From NCBI GenBank assembly GCA_900553045.1, contig USBW01000028.1:1-7642 (forward strand): a stretch of DNA of 7,642 nucleotides. Direction: 5' to 3'. Source of the stretch: an uncultured Mycoplasmatota bacterium. Lineage in GTDB: Bacteria; Bacillota_I; Bacilli_A; RF39; UBA660. Both the position numbers and the translations under genes were made by a program. Positions within the stretch are counted from its first letter, which is position 1. Each line of letters begins with the position of its first letter. Positions 6,628 to 7,642 of the stretch are shown here, one piece after another. The notes beneath the pieces are model-generated. The model did no database searches. It was not told the origin of the DNA and worked only from the letters and a program-made list of their open reading frames with translations.

Positions 6628-6731
6628 ACAGTTGAAAGACTGTTGGATATTTGCAGCGTAGATTTTTACAACTAGATACGTGACACATTATGTGCAGTCT
6701 ACATTATAGTAGCAGGCCTACACGTTAAACG
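6628..6731. other. Cluster of short inverted repeats after the integrase gene
   Basis: Several short hairpins follow one another: ACAGT/ACTGT (6628-6632 with 6639-6643), GTAGAT/GTCTAC (6658-6663 with 6697-6702, enclosing CACA-TTA-TGTG at 6684-6694), GTAG/CTAC (6709-6712 with 6718-6721) and the odd palindrome CGTTAAACG (6723-6731). The stretch from 6590 to 6627 is T-rich and shows no clear terminator. The cluster could be a protein-binding region, an origin of transfer or a structured RNA; nothing decides among these. The only open frames are very short and lack a Shine-Dalgarno. Confidence 0.35.
6680..6710 (+). promoter_or_regulatory. Candidate promoter for the 130-aa gene
   Basis: GTGACA (6680-6685, 5 of 6) and TATAGT (6705-6710, 5 of 6) flank a 19-bp spacer, which is longer than ideal. 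It would make a leader of about 140 nt that includes the A-rich tract. It overlaps the inverted repeats, as an operator arrangement would. Confidence 0.3.
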
Positions 6732-6732
6732 C

Positions 6733-6848
6733 ACTAATACTAATACTAATAATAAAAGCATTAATATTAAAAAGAAAACTCATAAAAAGAGAAATAGAAA
6801 AGAAACATAAGAATTAAAGATAAATAAAGACAATCAAAATAGAAAGGA
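6733..6848 (+). repeat. ACTAAT tandem repeat and A-rich leader
   Basis: Three perfect tandem copies of ACTAAT (6733-6750) are followed by about 100 nt in which 64 of 98 bases are A (6751-6848). That stretch ends in the AAAGGA Shine-Dalgarno of the next gene. The plus strand is nearly free of pairing potential. This is probably an unstructured 5' leader, not coding sequence, since all three frames are cut by stops. Confidence 0.5.
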
Positions 6849-6857
6849 TTGATTCTC

Positions 6858-7250
6858 ATGAAATCACACTGGATTGTTAAAATGAAAAATCCATTAAACG
6901 GTACAAGCCTTGCCATTTATGATGATGGACGTGTTTATGTTGATAAAACAGGACCTTTTATAGGGACTTTGAAAACTAGGTTTTTGAAGAAAATTAAGAT
7001 TTATATACAAGAATACGTTCATTATATGAAGAGATATGGGTATGAAATTCAAGATAGACGTGGTTTCATAACAAAGTTCTGGGACGACAGTACAAAGAAA
7101 CGTGATGATCTTACTGTTAAAGGCTGGCCGTATGATAGAGAAACTGCTGAAATCCTTATCAAAAGTAATTCTTACCGAGAATTAAAGGTAGAAGAACAAG
7201 AACTATATGCGTTAATGTATAAATGGTTGGATTCACCTTATATTGACTAA
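6858..7250 (+). CDS. Hypothetical element-encoded protein (130 aa)
   Basis: I do not recognise this protein. The start is ATG 6858, with AAAGGA at 6843-6848 spaced 9 nt; an in-frame TTG at 6849 lies too close to that site. It is soluble and highly charged, with no signal peptide or membrane helix. The N-terminal part (about 1-35) looks like short beta strands (HWIVKMKNP, SLAIYDDGRVYVDKTG). A basic helical part follows (TRFLKKIKIYIQEYVHYMKRYG, 40-61), then a segment with aromatic and charged residues (ITKFWDDSTKKR, VKGWPYDRETAE) and a C-terminal helix with YALMYKWLDSPYID. Lys/Arg patches could bind nucleic acid, but that is only inference. It has its own long A-rich leader and lies 268 nt from the integrase, so it is probably a separate transcription unit. 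Its position suggests element regulation or cargo. Confidence 0.75.
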   Translation: MKSHWIVKMKNPLNGTSLAIYDDGRVYVDKTGPFIGTLKTRFLKKIKIYIQEYVHYMKRYGYEIQDRRGFITKFWDDSTKKRDDLTVKGWPYDRETAEILIKSNSYRELKVEEQELYALMYKWLDSPYID

Positions 7251-7254
7251 ATTT

Positions 7255-7308
7255 CGGATCCGTACTAGAAGCTTAGCTTGAGGCGGTGGATCCAGTGTAG
7301 CTTGCAAG
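7255..7308. other. Dense palindrome cluster with raised G+C
   Basis: Within 54 bp there are CGGATCCG (7255-7262), the odd palindrome AAGCTTAGCTT (7269-7279), TGGATCCA (7287-7294) and CTTGCAAG (7301-7308). The two GGATCC copies can pair around the AAGC-TTA-GCTT hairpin, giving a nested stem-loop. The segment is clearly richer in G+C than its surroundings. Function is not known. It could be a protein-binding or recombination site, or a structured RNA end. The rest of the 7251-7521 gap is A+T-rich with one weak terminator. Confidence 0.45.
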
Positions 7309-7389
7309 AGAGAATGTTATCGGTTTTACTTAATCTTATTTTCAAGAACAATACCTAGTATTATTTATTCTTTTATATGGATTTTTAGT

Positions 7390-7413
7390 GCAACGAAGCA
7401 TGGGTTGCCTTTT
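7390..7413 (+). terminator. Weak candidate terminator after the 130-aa gene
   Basis: GCAAC (7390-7394) and GTTGC (7404-7408) form a 5-bp stem with a 9-nt loop, followed by CTTTT. The stem is short and the T-run brief, so termination would be inefficient. It lies 140 nt after the stop of the 130-aa gene. Confidence 0.3.
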
Positions 7414-7521
7414 CTAATGTCTTCACAATGTGCTGGAGTTATTCATAATATTTATAACTTGTTCTACTTCTGTTGATTATTAAATAGTTTTAAGTTATTT
7501 AAATATTAAAGGAGTAGAAAG

Positions 7522-7642
7522 ATGAATAGATACAAAGATACATTGATAAAAGATAAAACGCTTCCACCACATAATTTCATTACACTTGAACTAGTTAAAA
7601 GAAAGTTTATAAGCAGTGAATCTGATTTTGATTTATACCTGT
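7522..7642 (+). CDS. Hypothetical protein, 5' part only (cut by the window edge)
   Basis: An open frame of 40 codons runs from ATG 7522 to the end of the window without a stop. AAAGGAG at 7508-7514, 7 nt before ATG, is a good ribosome binding site. The peptide begins MNRYKDTLIKDKTLPP and continues with a short segment of mixed charge. No domain can be recognised from this much. It probably belongs to the mobile element, in the same orientation as the integrase. A weak TTGATT at 7473-7478 lies upstream, but no convincing -10 is paired with it. Confidence 0.6.
   Translation, partial: MNRYKDTLIKDKTLPPHNFITLELVKRKFISSESDFDLYL

Larger units (their letters stand above)
5094..7642 (+). mobile_element. 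Left part of an integrative element downstream of secA
   Basis: A complete tyrosine recombinase gene, preceded by clustered direct repeats and followed by genes of unknown function, starts right after secA. The exact left boundary (attL) is not visible because the right end lies outside the window. It is probably between the secA stop and the first repeat at 5118, or within the last secA codons. The integrase points into the element. There are no mobilisation, replication or phage structural genes here, so it could be an ICE, IME, prophage or satellite. The boundary given is approximate. Confidence 0.65.

Noticed and set aside
6625..6675. 16-codon open frame MTVERLLDICSVDFYN after the integrase
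   Set aside because: No ribosome binding site upstream (TTTCGTATATTAAT); this length is expected by chance.
7271..7330. tRNA-like segment (TTAGCTTGAGGCGGTGGATC resembles a D-arm)
   Set aside because: No T-arm consensus, acceptor stem or anticodon arm can be formed.
6590..7642. CRISPR array, toxin-antitoxin pair or defence system in the element
   Set aside because: There are no spaced repeats of CRISPR form and no recognisable toxin, nuclease or reverse transcriptase motif. The two genes seen are unassigned and one is incomplete.

Overview
The window looks like a chromosomal segment of a low-GC Firmicute. The best guess is the Erysipelotrichia/Coprobacillaceae end of the Bacilli. The reasons are the strongly A+T-rich coding sequence, purine-rich Shine-Dalgarno sites before most genes, a SecA with a SEC-C zinc tail, and an rlmB-sigH order related to the B. 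subtilis cysS-mrnC-rlmB-yacP-sigH block. All Trp codons seen are TGG and no frame is interrupted by TGA, so the standard bacterial code fits. Genus-level placement is inference.

Positions 1-2413 hold a compact plus-strand cluster: rlmB (23S rRNA 2'-O-methyltransferase), an overlapping SigH-like sigma factor, then a pair of unrecognised genes (a soluble 207-aa protein and a 135-aa protein with a single C-terminal membrane helix). A rho-independent terminator closes the cluster. A perfect extended -10 promoter at the end of the sigma gene suggests the unknown pair can also be transcribed on its own.

Positions 2414-5093 hold secA with its own sigma-A-type promoter. It encodes the complete 830-residue motor ATPase of the Sec export pathway. 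A LexA-like palindrome lies upstream, between the terminator and the secA promoter.

Positions 5094-7642 look like the left end of an integrated mobile element whose right end lies outside the window. Just after the secA stop come three direct copies and one inverted copy of an 11-bp repeat (ATTTTGACCAC), which are candidate arm-type integrase sites. Next are a strong terminator, a complete tyrosine recombinase with an N-terminal arm-binding domain, and two genes of unknown function, the second cut by the window edge. The two non-coding gaps in the element (6590-6857 and 7251-7521) are rich in short inverted repeats. The first ends in a very A-rich leader; the second starts with a dense cluster of 8-bp palindromes. 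No relaxase, replication gene, excisionase, capsid gene, resistance gene or defence gene is visible, so the type of element cannot be decided from this window. No prfB follows secA here, although that is a common Firmicutes arrangement; the element may have been inserted between them.
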